Assembly (NCBI GenBank): GCA_937887565.1
Contig: CALABS010000040.1
Location: 1-64,000, forward strand
DNA length: 64,000 bases
Direction of reading: 5' to 3'
From: an uncultured Rhodospirillaceae bacterium
Lineage (GTDB): Bacteria > Pseudomonadota > Alphaproteobacteria > Rhodospirillales > Magnetospirillaceae
Below, in pieces: positions 1 through 6,682 of the stretch (positions are counted from its first letter, which is position 1; each line of letters starts with the position of its first letter). The position numbers and the translations under genes were made by a program. The notes beneath the pieces were generated by a model. That model did not search any database, was not told the origin of the DNA, and saw nothing but the letters and a program-made list of their open reading frames with translations.

Positions 1-82
1 CCAACAGCCGATTTCACTGGTGGCCGTCAGAATGAATCAGCCGGAATCCGTATAAAACCATGGTCGGAATGTGCCCGAGGTA

Positions 83-111
83 TTGACGCTGGGCGGATTC
101 CGCCCTACCTT
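83..111 (+). promoter_or_regulatory. sigma70-type promoter with palindrome between -35 and -10
   Basis: TTGACG (83-88) and TACCTT (106-111) are separated by exactly 17 bases. The spacer carries the perfect palindrome GGGCGGATTCCGCCC (91-105). Transcription would start only a few bases before the ATG at 123, so the leader is very short. A repressor bound to the palindrome would block polymerase. The second gene of the operon encodes a helix-turn-helix protein, so autoregulation is a reasonable inference. Confidence 0.5.
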
Positions 112-122
112 TGGAGCCATGG

Positions 123-392
123 ATGCCGCCGGTCACCGTCCTCGGGAACATCGAGATCTTCGTCTACTGGAACGACACGAAAAGGCATAAGCGGCCGCAT
201 TTCCACGCCGTCGGCCCCGAGAGGGCGTCGATCTTCGGGATCCCGGAACTGGACCAGATCGTCGGCGACCTGAAGGGCAAGGAAGTGAAGGCTGTCCTGG
301 AGTGGGCCGACGCGAACGGCGACGAACTTGAGCGTCTTTGGAACGAGCGGAACCCGGGCTTTCCCGTGCGGGGAAGGAAGGAGGGAGATTGA
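123..392 (+). CDS. DUF4160 family protein
   Basis: A protein of 89 residues. The N-terminal core (strand, YWND, then RPHFHA at about residues 25-30) followed by a variable strand, 'IVGDLKGKEVKAVLEWA' and a C-terminal 'LERLWNE' helix is the usual DUF4160 pattern. I chose the ATG at 123; an in-frame TTG at 111 would overlap the -10 box. It is followed two bases later by the DUF2442-HTH gene, and DUF4160/DUF2442 pairs are commonly linked on accessory elements. The biochemical role is unknown; a toxin-antitoxin-like role is often suspected from the pairing but is not shown here. Confidence 0.8.
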   Translation: MPPVTVLGNIEIFVYWNDTKRHKRPHFHAVGPERASIFGIPELDQIVGDLKGKEVKAVLEWADANGDELERLWNERNPGFPVRGRKEGD

Positions 393-394
393 GC

Positions 395-883
395 ATGCGT
401 CGGATCGCCAATGTGCAGGCTCATGAGCCGAGCAAGCTCACCGTCACCTGGCGGGACGGTGGCGTCGACACCATCGACTTGGCCGGCGTGATCGCCGGGT
501 TCGAGCCGTTCGCCCCCCTTCGGGATTTCGCGCTGTTCGGCACGGCGACCGTCGTCGGCCACGGCAGCGGGATCGAGTGGGAGAACGGCCTCAACTATTC
601 CGCCGATTCCCTGGAGTGCGTGGCCGAGGAACAGCGCGTGCAGACGGGCGAGGACTTCAAGGCGTGGCAGAAGTCGTTCGACCTGTCGCTCCAGGAGACG
701 GCCGACCTGTTCGGCGTGGCGGTCACGACCGTCAAGGCGTACAGGAAGCTCGACGTGCTGCCGGTGGCGGTCAGGATCGCCTGCTCCGCCATGAAGCGGG
801 AAAAGGACGTGTTCCTGGCCCATTACCGCCCGCGGACCAACGGGCGTCCGAAGAAGAAGGGGCACGTCGCGGCCGCCGAGTAG
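395..883 (+). CDS. DUF2442 protein with C-terminal helix-turn-helix
   Basis: 162 residues. Residues 1 to about 75 match the DUF2442 fold (IANVQAHEPSKLTVTW, then a 'DLAGVI' turn and 'GIEWENGLNYSADSLE'). Residues about 90-140 form a Cro/XRE-like helix-turn-helix (SLQETADLFGVAVTTVKAYRK). The tail is basic. Start at the ATG two bases after the DUF4160 stop; an ORF upstream of it is just read-through of the other frame. The fused DNA-binding domain makes this the probable regulator of the pair, acting on the palindrome at 91-105. Function inferred from context only. Confidence 0.75.
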   Translation: MRRIANVQAHEPSKLTVTWRDGGVDTIDLAGVIAGFEPFAPLRDFALFGTATVVGHGSGIEWENGLNYSADSLECVAEEQRVQTGEDFKAWQKSFDLSLQETADLFGVAVTTVKAYRKLDVLPVAVRIACSAMKREKDVFLAHYRPRTNGRPKKKGHVAAAE

Positions 884-894
884 CGGGACGGCGG

Positions 895-921
895 TCATGG
901 ATCCATGAATCCATGACCGTC
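895..921 (+). repeat. 27-bp direct repeat, copy 1
   Basis: Matches 1508-1534 at 24 of 27 positions. Each copy begins with the 14-bp perfect palindrome TCATGGATCCATGA. Copy 1 also lies in a larger inverted repeat (892-902 against 909-919). The two copies bracket the orphan gene at 928-1431. Confidence 0.7.
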
Positions 922-927
922 ACCGCT

Positions 928-1431
928 TCAGTTCCCCAACCTCGACCGCTTCGCCACCGGGTCGTGGAGCTCCAGGGTGCGTCCCGTCCGCTCCCAGTCC
1001 AGCCATTTCTCGACCTCGGGGAGCCGCCACCAGCCCCTCACGTAGTCCCCGTGGCCTCGGTCCAGTAGCCTGTCGATGTCGGCGAGCTCCCAGTAGACCT
1101 CCCATACCAGCTTCCGGCGGCCGACGACGGCGTCGAGGTAAACTTCGTCCTCCTGCCATTTCTTGAAGATGGTCAACCGGACGCGGTCGTCGTCGACAGG
1201 CTCCGACCTGACCTCGTCGATGACGCCCTCGCGGTCGCAGTCCATGACCGCAGGGCGGCCGGCGACGATGGCCTCGACCCACCGGAGCAATTCGCCCGCG
1301 TCCCACATCGTGTCGGCGACCTCGACCAGGCGTCCCTGCCTGCCCGCGATGAACACCATGTCGAACCACAGCGACTTGGTCGCGGCGAAGCGGACTTCGA
1401 TCGGGGCTTCATCGGGCAAGTGGTCCTCCAT
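928..1431 (-). CDS. hypothetical protein inside a repeat-bounded cassette
   Basis: 167 residues, acidic and rich in tryptophan, with no signal peptide or membrane segment. The sequence (FAATKSLWFDMVFIAGRQGR near the start, 'LTIFKKWQEDEVYLDAVVGRRKLVWEVYWELADIDRLL' as shorter blocks in the middle) reads like a genuine globular protein with alternating strands and helices, but I do not recognise the family. It is convergent with the DUF2442 gene. A near-perfect 27-bp direct repeat lies immediately outside each end, which suggests the gene moved in as a unit. Confidence 0.6.
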   Translation of the reverse strand: MEDHLPDEAPIEVRFAATKSLWFDMVFIAGRQGRLVEVADTMWDAGELLRWVEAIVAGRPAVMDCDREGVIDEVRSEPVDDDRVRLTIFKKWQEDEVYLDAVVGRRKLVWEVYWELADIDRLLDRGHGDYVRGWWRLPEVEKWLDWERTGRTLELHDPVAKRSRLGN

Positions 1432-1507
1432 GGCTTCCTCCGGCGGGCTTGGACAGTCGGATGCTCCCGGCCAAGGTTGACCGAAGCGTTCACCTCACGC
1501 CATGACC

Positions 1508-1534
1508 TCATGGATCCATGAAGACATGGCCGTC
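1508..1534 (+). repeat. 27-bp direct repeat, copy 2
   Basis: Second copy of the repeat at 895-921, again starting with TCATGGATCCATGA (1508-1521). The three mismatches fall in its right half. It lies between the start of the orphan gene and the start of repA. Confidence 0.7.
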
Positions 1535-1658
1535 CGCCATCCGTCGGTCATGCTCCGCCCACCACTCGGCGGGCGTAAGTTCGTCCATGCCCTGCGGTGG
1601 CCGCTGGTTCCCGTGGTTGTCGAATGGAAGTCCTTGGGGCATTGGACTGAGCTTCGCC

Positions 1659-2570
1659 ATGTCGAAGCCCATTCCCGACAGCGTCGCCATCAGATTGGCG
1701 ACTGCGTCCGAGGCGATGCGGACACCGCCAAGCCCACCGGATAAGGCGTTCTTGGCCCGGATGTTCGTCCTGGCAACCTTGCCCCATCGCGATCCCGGCA
1801 ACGTTCCGACATGGGGGCGAAAAAACGGCCATGCCCGGCTGACCATCCATCCGCATATCGACGATGCCGGCATCCCCCGATACCCGTTTGGCAGCATTCC
1901 GCGCCTGTTGTTGTACTGGCTGGTCGGCGAAGCCAAACGGACGCAGAGCCGCCGCCTGGAACTTGGCGCGACCCTGGCCGAGTTCATGCGCGAGGTCGGG
2001 TTGAACCCGGATACTGGCGGGGGCAAGCGCGGCGATGCCGCCCGATTGCGGGATCAAATGGAGCGGCTGTTCCGGGCGCAAATCCGTTTCGAGGATGGCG
2101 GCGCCGCCGCAACCGAGCGCAGCCGATGGCTCAACATGCAAGTGACCGACTACGCCGAGGTTTGGTGGAGCCACACGGCACCGTCTCAACGCTCGCTGTT
2201 CGGTAGCTACATCGTCTTGGGCGAGGCCTTCTATCAAGCCGTGACCACTGGCCCCGTACCGCTGGACCGGCGAGCGCTGCGGGAACTCCGCCGCAGCCCG
2301 TTCGCCCTGGACCTTTACGCCTGGGCGACCCATCGCGCTTACCGCCGACAATTCGGCTTCGTTTCGTGGGCGGCATTGAGGGCGCAGTTCGGCGGCAGCT
2401 ATCAGGACACCAAGAACTTCCAAAAAGCTGCATCCAGCGCCCTCCGGAAGATCAAAGCCGTGTACCCAGCGCTGAACTACCAATGCGGCCAGGGTGGCGT
2501 CGAAATCCTGCCCAGCCTTCCCGCCGTCCCACGCCAAGAGCCTAAGGAAAAGACGGGTTATCCACGGTGA
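1659..2570 (+). CDS. repA: plasmid replication initiator RepA (RepA_C family)
   Basis: 303 residues from the ATG at 1659 (MSKPIPDSVAIRL); upstream in-frame codons to 1518 overlap the direct repeat and do not look like protein. It matches the plasmid-encoded RepA family PF04796. It shows the IPRLLLYWLVGEAKRTQSR segment, the 'LGATLAEFMREVGL' block, a long helix 'RLRDQMERLFRAQI', the 'FALDLYAWATHRAYR' segment and a C-terminal 'SALRKIKAVYPALNY' winged-helix piece. Such proteins bind iterons to start plasmid replication. Three iterons begin at its stop codon. Finding it next to an integrase and a tRNA suggests an integrated plasmid or integrative element that kept its replicon. Confidence 0.85.
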   Translation: MSKPIPDSVAIRLATASEAMRTPPSPPDKAFLARMFVLATLPHRDPGNVPTWGRKNGHARLTIHPHIDDAGIPRYPFGSIPRLLLYWLVGEAKRTQSRRLELGATLAEFMREVGLNPDTGGGKRGDAARLRDQMERLFRAQIRFEDGGAAATERSRWLNMQVTDYAEVWWSHTAPSQRSLFGSYIVLGEAFYQAVTTGPVPLDRRALRELRRSPFALDLYAWATHRAYRRQFGFVSWAALRAQFGGSYQDTKNFQKAASSALRKIKAVYPALNYQCGQGGVEILPSLPAVPRQEPKEKTGYPR

Positions 2571-2705
2571 AACGGTACCCCTGCTGCGCCCCGCGCATTT
2601 CCAGGGTCGGATAGACTTATCCACAGAATGCGACGGTGAAACGGTACCCCCCGGGACGGTGAAACGGTACCCCTACCTATATACCCCCTATAAATCTCTT
2701 CCTGT
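2558..2705 (+). other. probable plasmid-type replication origin
   Basis: Besides the iterons, the stretch holds a consensus DnaA box TTATCCACA at 2617-2625 and a near match TTATCCACG at 2558-2566 (one mismatch, overlapping iteron 1). The last iteron is followed by a local AT-rich run around 2674-2705 (CTATATACCCCCTATAAAT), unusual in this GC-rich DNA and suited to strand opening. RepA gene, iterons, DnaA boxes and an AT-rich segment together are the normal layout of a theta-type plasmid origin. Whether it still fires is unknown. Confidence 0.7.
2564..2673 (+). repeat. three 18-bp iterons
   Basis: The 18-mer ACGGTGAAACGGTACCCC occurs three times without mismatch, at 2564-2581, 2633-2650 and 2656-2673. 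The first overlaps the last codons and stop of repA. Each iteron itself contains ACGGT twice. Exact same-strand repeats directly after a RepA gene are the expected binding sites of the initiator. Confidence 0.85.
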
Positions 2706-2765
2706 TGTTGGCCGCAGCGTCCGGGGGATAAAGGCCAGGTCGGCATTCAGGACGCGAAGGCGGCC

Positions 2766-2936
2766 GTGCGGGGGTACCAGCTTGCGCGCGGGCCATTCGC
2801 CGCGCAGGTGGAGCCGTTGGGGAGTGTGCAGCGTTTTGGCACGCCATCAGGCGGACAAACCTTCTGGGCGCCCTTCGGGCATGATGGAGGGGCGGTCTAC
2901 GGCAACCGTGACGGCGACCGCCGGTGCGCTGTATAG
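2766..2936 (+). CDS. possible gene fragment after the origin
   Basis: From 2706 to 2965 there is no gene I can support well. One frame is open from before 2727 to the TAG at 2934 and reads as plausible protein (KAAVRGYQLARGPFAAQV, then 'GTPSGGQTFWAPFGHDGGAVYGNRDGD'). It has no ATG; the first likely start is GTG 2766, giving 56 residues. No family recognised. It may be the 3' end of a lost gene of the integrated element. Confidence 0.25.
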   Translation: MRGYQLARGPFAAQVEPLGSVQRFGTPSGGQTFWAPFGHDGGAVYGNRDGDRRCAV

Positions 2937-2965
2937 TTGCCCGTCGCCTCAGCACCGAGAACGCC

Positions 2966-3259
2966 ATGCGCAACCTTGACGACATCCTGACCCAGCTCCG
3001 CGCCCTACAGCCCGATTTGTGCCGCCGCTACCCGATCCGCTCCATGGGCGTGTTCGGATCGTATGTGCGCGGTGAGCAGCGGGACGACAGCGACGTGGAT
3101 TTGCTGGTGGAATTGGGCGAAGGCATGGACCTGATCGCCTATGCCGGCCTGCAACTGGAACTCAGCGACGCCTTGGGCGTGCCGGTCGATCTGGTCGAGC
3201 GCGACGCCCTGCGCCCGCGCCTTGCTCCGCAGGTGTTGTCCGAGGTCGTGCCCCTGTGA
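2966..3259 (+). CDS. mntA: MntA-type minimal nucleotidyltransferase antitoxin
   Basis: 97 residues from ATG 2966. Residues 30-50 hold the nucleotidyltransferase signature FGSYVRGEQRDDSDVDLLVE (G31, S32 and the metal-binding Asp43 and Asp45). The length and fold match the minimal nucleotidyltransferase (MNT) family. Family members act as antitoxins that neutralise the HepT partner by adding AMP to its active-site tyrosine. The next gene is a HepT homologue overlapping by four bases, so translation is coupled. A TATAGT hexamer at 2932-2937 could be the -10 box. Confidence 0.85.
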   Translation: MRNLDDILTQLRALQPDLCRRYPIRSMGVFGSYVRGEQRDDSDVDLLVELGEGMDLIAYAGLQLELSDALGVPVDLVERDALRPRLAPQVLSEVVPL

Positions 3260-3603
3260 AGCGCGACCCCGCCGCCTGCCTTGCCGACATGCTGGACTAT
3301 GCCCGCGACGCCCAGGCGTTCGTGGCGGGCATGACCCCCGATACCTTCGCCGCCGACCGCAAGACCCAGTACGCAGTACTGCGGGCGCTGGAGGTCATCG
3401 GCGAAGCCGCCAAGCGCGTGCCGCCCGAGGTACAGGATCGCTTCCCGGAAATCCCCTGGCGCCAGATCATCGGCATGCGCAACATCATCGCCCACGACTA
3501 CCTGGGCATCCGCCTGTCACGCGTGTTCGAGACGGCGACGGCGTTCATTCCAGAACTGGTGGAGCGGTTGCCGGGGGTGATTGCCGAGGTGGAGACAGGC
3601 TGA
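3256..3603 (+). CDS. hepT: HepT-like HEPN toxin (DUF86)
   Basis: 115 residues, GTG start inside the GTGA overlap with mntA. All-helical HEPN protein of the DUF86/HepT family. The RNase motif R-x4-H-x-Y is intact at residues 75-82 (RNIIAHDY), and Tyr82 is the residue modified by MntA in studied systems. The family cleaves RNA when free of its antitoxin. With mntA this is a complete Type VII-class toxin-antitoxin module, probably stabilising the integrated element. Confidence 0.85.
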   Translation: MKRDPAACLADMLDYARDAQAFVAGMTPDTFAADRKTQYAVLRALEVIGEAAKRVPPEVQDRFPEIPWRQIIGMRNIIAHDYLGIRLSRVFETATAFIPELVERLPGVIAEVETG

Positions 3604-3639
3604 GATTACGCCGTACCACCCTCCCCCGTGCCCCCTGGA

Positions 3640-3675
3640 TCTACTGCCCTCAGAAAGATTAAGGCGGTCACTCCC
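3640..3675 (+). pseudogene. RepA C-terminal fragment
   Basis: Twelve codons read STALRKIKAVTP, close to SSALRKIKAVYP near the RepA C-terminus (nucleotides around 2431-2466). The codons differ at several third positions, so this is not a recent copy; it looks like a relic of a related repA. No other part of RepA is recognisable around it. Confidence 0.35.
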
Positions 3676-3776
3676 TACCGAAGGCCGAACACATACGGCA
3701 ATGCGTACATGGCGGCCAGTAGCAAGCCAATCGTGACGAATCCCTTGATGAGGGCCGCCCAAGGTGGACCGTACAT
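3675..3776 (-). CDS. short single-span membrane peptide, possibly truncated
   Basis: 33 residues from the ATG at 3776: a short lead (MYGPPWAALIK) then one strongly hydrophobic segment (FVTIGLLLAAMYALPYVFGL) and a final Arg. The frame stays open further upstream (EAKRRVDAISDRQ) to about 3834, crossing the left border of the IS630 remnant, so the original gene may have been longer and cut by the insertion. No family recognised. It could be a leftover gene of the integrated element or a chance ORF. Confidence 0.35.
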   Translation of the reverse strand: MYGPPWAALIKGFVTIGLLLAAMYALPYVFGLR

Positions 3777-3819
3777 CTGGCGATCACTGATAGCGTCAAC
3801 CCGCCTTTTGGCTTCACTA

Positions 3820-4109
3820 GAGCATTCACCGCCCTAACGGAATCGCAGGGGATTCCCAAGCTGGCGGAAATCTGATTCAAGACGAGGGCTGGTGAGGGAG
3901 GCCAGCCTTCATGACCGCACCTCTATCCAAAGACCTTCGCAAACGCCTGATCGCTGCCGTCGAGGGCGGCCAGTCCTGCCGCTCGGCGGCGAAGCGGTTT
4001 GGGGTTGCGGCCTCGACGGCGATCAAGCTGGTCAGCCTCTGGCGCCGGGAGGCCCATATGGACCCCAAGCCCATGGGCGGTGACCGGCACTCGCACCGGA
4101 TGCCCGCTC
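3820..4109 (+). mobile_element. IS630-family remnant, about 290 bp
   Basis: The segment contains the N-terminal part of an IS630-type transposase gene. It is bounded by TA at 3818-3819 and 4110-4111, the dinucleotide duplicated by IS630/Tc1 elements. The left end begins GAGC after TA and the right end closes with GCTC before TA, matching the first four bases as an inverted repeat; beyond that the ends agree poorly. The borders are therefore tentative. The rest of the transposase is missing, so it cannot move on its own. Confidence 0.5.
3911..4102 (+). pseudogene. IS630-family transposase, N-terminal fragment
   Basis: About 64 codons remain: MTAPLSKDLRKRLIAAVEGG, a helix-turn-helix (SAAKRFGVAASTAIKLVSLW) and the conserved linker PKPMGGD-x-HSHR. 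The homology stops after that Arg, and a complete family member would continue for about 250 residues with a DDE domain. The start ATG and the first domain are intact. Not functional as a transposase. Confidence 0.75.
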
Positions 4110-4370
4110 TACCATCCTGGCAAGCTTCGCGATGTCGGAATCGAGCGGCAGGGAAAGCGGCGAGTCCCACAGGCCCGGTTTGCCCGTGGCCAACGCGACC
4201 TTGACCCGCAAGCGCAGTCTGACGCCCGTCGCCGTCGCCTCGAAATCCGGGAGCATGCAAACCGCGAGAAGGAGGCACGCGAGCAGCGGCGCCGACAAAA
4301 GCTGGACCGTATCGGCGCTGTCCCGTCGAGCGAGCTGGACCGGGTTACCGCCCCCTTCGCCATGGCTCAT
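4032..4370 (-). pseudogene. hypothetical element gene, 3' end replaced by the IS remnant
   Basis: ATG at 4370 lies five bases after the alpA-like stop (another in-frame ATG at 4385 overlaps it). The first 86 codons run from MSHGEGGGNPVQLARRD through a hydrophobic stretch 'VQLLSAPLLACLLLAVCMLP' to 'LDSDIAKLARMVERA'. At 4109 the reading enters the IS630 remnant and continues through unrelated sequence to 4032. The original C-terminus is lost. No family recognised. It is probably in an operon with the upstream alpA-like gene. Confidence 0.4.
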
Positions 4371-4374
4371 CGCC

Positions 4375-4632
4375 TCAATGCGCATGGATTGGGGTCGATC
4401 CCTTGCGGGGGCGACCACGACCGCGCTTTGGGGGTTCTGCGGCTGGCGGCGGCGGGGGAGGAACGACGTGGGCATCGACCCAGGCTTTCACGTCCTCAAG
4501 GCGCCAGCGGATCAAGCGCGAGCCGGGCAGATCGACGCGCGGTGGCAATTCATGCGGCTTGCGCTTATTCAACGCAGCGACAGACAGGCCGAGCAGCTGG
4601 GACAAAGCGACTTTGTCCAAGAGCTTGTTCAT
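4375..4632 (-). CDS. AlpA/excisionase-like regulator with AT-hook
   Basis: 85 residues from the ATG at 4632; codons upstream of it lie in the promoter. Residues 1-55 are a MerR/AlpA-type winged helix (LLDKVALSQLLGLSVAALNK, then 'GSRLIRWRLEDVKAWV'), as in excisionases and phage regulators. A proline run is followed by KRGRGRPRKG, an AT-hook for minor-groove binding. It sits downstream of the integrase gene on the same strand and has its own promoter and palindrome. Likely roles are excision directionality or control of the integrase and replicon. Confidence 0.7.
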   Translation of the reverse strand: MNKLLDKVALSQLLGLSVAALNKRKPHELPPRVDLPGSRLIRWRLEDVKAWVDAHVVPPPPPPAAEPPKRGRGRPRKGSTPIHAH

Positions 4633-4675
4633 TGCGGGCAACTCCGTAACCAAAGGAATTGCCGAGATAGTAGAT

Positions 4676-4704
4676 AATATAAATAGATCGCGTCTAGTCA
4701 GCAA
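4676..4704 (-). promoter_or_regulatory. promoter of the alpA-like gene
   Basis: Read on the minus strand: TTGCTG (4704-4699), 17 bases, then TATATT (4681-4676). The start codon follows at 4632 with GGAG about nine bases before it. This AT-rich patch contrasts with its surroundings. Confidence 0.55.
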
Positions 4705-4708
4705 AACT

Positions 4709-4747
4709 GTCTACTTTTTGGCCGCAATATTCGGCCGCCGAGTAGAC
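4709..4747. promoter_or_regulatory. extended palindrome, likely operator
   Basis: Two nested inverted repeats share one centre at 4728: GTCTAC/GTAGAC (4709-4714, 4742-4747) and GGCCG/CGGCC (4720-4724, 4732-4736). The palindrome lies just upstream of the alpA-like promoter and between that gene and the integrase stop. It could be an operator for the alpA-like protein, an integrase arm site, or a weak terminator. Confidence 0.45.
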
Positions 4748-4754
4748 GAAACCA

Positions 4755-5873
4755 TCAACTTTTTTGTCTTGGCTCCTGCTCTTGTCCAGCCAGGATGGCG
4801 TCAAGTATTGCACGCGGATCGACGCCGGCGGCCTGCATCCGCTCTACAACGCTTCGAAACTCCTCCAACAGCCCGGTCCCATTCGATCGACCGTCGATCT
4901 TGGCTGCCAGCTCGGCGGCCTTGGGATTGTAGTAGCGGAGCACCATGGTCATGGTTTTGTGCCCCAGGACCCGCGCCAGCTCGAGCGGCGTCAAGCGCTG
5001 GGCGAGGCGCGTGGCGGCCACATGCCTGAGATCGTGAAATGTTACCCGAGGCGCCCCGTTTGCGGTCGCGGTGGCAACGGCAGCCTTGAAGCCCATATCC
5101 ACCGTCTTGCGCACGATCTGGAACGGCGCGTCACCACCTCCCTGAGCTTCCTTCCAGTCGGCAAGTGTGTCACGGGCTCGCTGCGAGAGCGGAACCCTCC
5201 GGGCCTCGCCGTTCTTGGTGGTCGGGAGATAGGCGTGGTCCTCGGAGATCGACGCCCACCGAAGTGACAGCAGCTCGCCCTGGCGCATTCCGGTTTCAAT
5301 GGCGAGGGTGACGAGAGGGCGCAACCAGGCGGGTCGAGCGCACGCCTCCAGGAGGATGGCTTCCTCGGCCTCAGTAAGGTGTGCCTCGCGGGCAGCGTTG
5401 GCCTTCACCCGACGGACCCCCTGGCAGGGATTGGAGATCGGATAGCCCCATTCGCTGATGGCGGTCCTGTAGACGCTCGAAAGGAGATTGATGGCGTTGT
5501 TGACCGTCGATGGCGCCTTGCCGGCAGCCTCCTGCTTCCGGCGCCACTCAGCGATGTCCTTCGGCAGGACTGACAGCACTGACCAATCCGCCATCTCCTC
5601 GCGCAGCCACTGCCCGATCCGATACCGTTCGCGGTCAGCGCCCTTCTTGGAGGGGGTGATTTCGTCCTGGTAGCGGGTCAGGAGCTCGCGCAGCTTGGTC
5701 GCCTTGGCCTCGGAGCGGTCGATGTAGGTTTCGCCACTGATACGGCCTTCCAGCTCGTCAGCCCACTTCTTGGCATCGGCGTAGGTATCGAATGTCCGGT
5801 AAACCGGCTTGTGGCCCTTCCGCCGGACCTGGACGCGCCATTGGCGCTCGCCGCGACAGGTGATCGTAGCCAT
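4755..5873 (-). CDS. tyrosine recombinase/integrase
   Basis: 372 residues from the ATG at 5873 (MATITCRGERQWRVQ); a longer reading would run into the tRNA. Order: N-terminal arm-binding domain with strands and a 'TYADAKKWADELEG' helix (1-60), SAM-like core-binding domain (about 70-165), catalytic domain (about 180-340). Catalytic residues are all visible: Arg in ETGMRQGELL, Lys in TKNGEARRVP, HDLRH, His in LGHK and the nucleophile in RYYN. The gene starts 78 bases from the tRNA-Ser 3' end, the usual layout for an element integrated into the tRNA 3' end. Confidence 0.9.
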   Translation of the reverse strand: MATITCRGERQWRVQVRRKGHKPVYRTFDTYADAKKWADELEGRISGETYIDRSEAKATKLRELLTRYQDEITPSKKGADRERYRIGQWLREEMADWSVLSVLPKDIAEWRRKQEAAGKAPSTVNNAINLLSSVYRTAISEWGYPISNPCQGVRRVKANAAREAHLTEAEEAILLEACARPAWLRPLVTLAIETGMRQGELLSLRWASISEDHAYLPTTKNGEARRVPLSQRARDTLADWKEAQGGGDAPFQIVRKTVDMGFKAAVATATANGAPRVTFHDLRHVAATRLAQRLTPLELARVLGHKTMTMVLRYYNPKAAELAAKIDGRSNGTGLLEEFRSVVERMQAAGVDPRAILDAILAGQEQEPRQKS

Positions 5874-5950
5874 GGCACACCTCTTGGCACACTGGGAAAA
5901 GGCTCCCTGTGCCAATTTGTGCCAGAAAATAGGGGTCGAATGGAAGGAAA

Positions 5951-6040
<90 letters not shown>

Positions 6041-6124
6041 GGCGCGTTTTGCTCCCCCGGTCGGTGGGGAGGCGCGGAACTTAGCGCAAGTGCGCGTGCT
6101 CCGCAACCCGGTTTTGGCGAGGGT

Positions 6125-6157
6125 GAAAAGGGGACGCGCCGAAGGTTATTTCGGCGC
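6125..6157 (-). terminator. infC terminator overlapping its stop codon
   Basis: On the minus strand an 8-bp perfect stem GCGCCGAA/TTCGGCGC with a 6-base loop is followed by CCCCTTTTC. The UAA stop of infC lies in the loop, so terminating ribosomes would cover the hairpin. Confidence 0.6.
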
Positions 6158-6682
6158 GATCACCATGACCATCTGGCGGCCTTCCATCTTGGGATGCTGC
6201 TCGACCTTGCCGAGTTCCTCCAGCTCCGCCTTCACCCGCTCCAGCACCTTCATGCCGAGGTCCTGGTGGGCGAGCTCGCGGCCGCGGAAGCGCAGGGTTA
6301 CCTTGACCTTGTCGCCCTCCTCGAGGAACTTGCGCATGTTGCGCATCTTGACGTTGTAGTCATTGTCGTCGATGTTCGGGCGGAGCTTGATCTCCTTGAC
6401 CTCGATCACCTTCTGCTTCTTCTTCGCCTCGTTCTTCTTCTTCTGGACTTCGTACTTGAACTTTCCGTAGTCCAGAATCTTGCAGACCGGCGGGTCCGCG
6501 TTGGGCGAAACCTCGACAAGGTCGAGCCCGGCCTCCTCGGCCATGGACAAGCCCTCGCGCAGGCTGACGACTCCGATCATCTCTCCGTCGGCGCCGACGA
6601 GGCGGATGGAGCGGACATCGATCTCTCTGTTGACGCGTGGCCCGTCGTTCTTGGGCGGCGTCTGCATCGGCGGCCTAGCTAT
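6146..6682 (-). CDS. infC: translation initiation factor IF-3
   Basis: About 178 residues. N-domain (VNREIDVRSIRLVGADGE), basic linker (EVQKKKNEAKKKQK) and C-domain ending VMVIAPK are all present at normal length. IF-3 binds the 30S subunit and rejects non-canonical initiation. The start is unusual. The best Shine-Dalgarno (GGGAG, ending eight bases upstream) positions an ATA codon at 6682, giving IARPPMQTPP. The first ATG, 6667, has only a weak site. IF-3 genes are known to use rare starts such as AUU for autoregulation, so AUA is credible. It lies downstream of thrS in the usual order; rpmI and rplT do not follow here. Confidence 0.93.
   Translation of the reverse strand: MARPPMQTPPKNDGPRVNREIDVRSIRLVGADGEMIGVVSLREGLSMAEEAGLDLVEVSPNADPPVCKILDYGKFKYEVQKKKNEAKKKQKVIEVKEIKLRPNIDDNDYNVKMRNMRKFLEEGDKVKVTLRFRGRELAHQDLGMKVLERVKAELEELGKVEQHPKMEGRQMVMVIAPK

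Noticed and set aside
3818..4385. Joining the two minus-strand ORFs across the IS630 relic into one gene
   Set aside because: After removing the relic and one TA the two reading frames are out of register by one base, so a single interrupted gene is not supported without a further frameshift.
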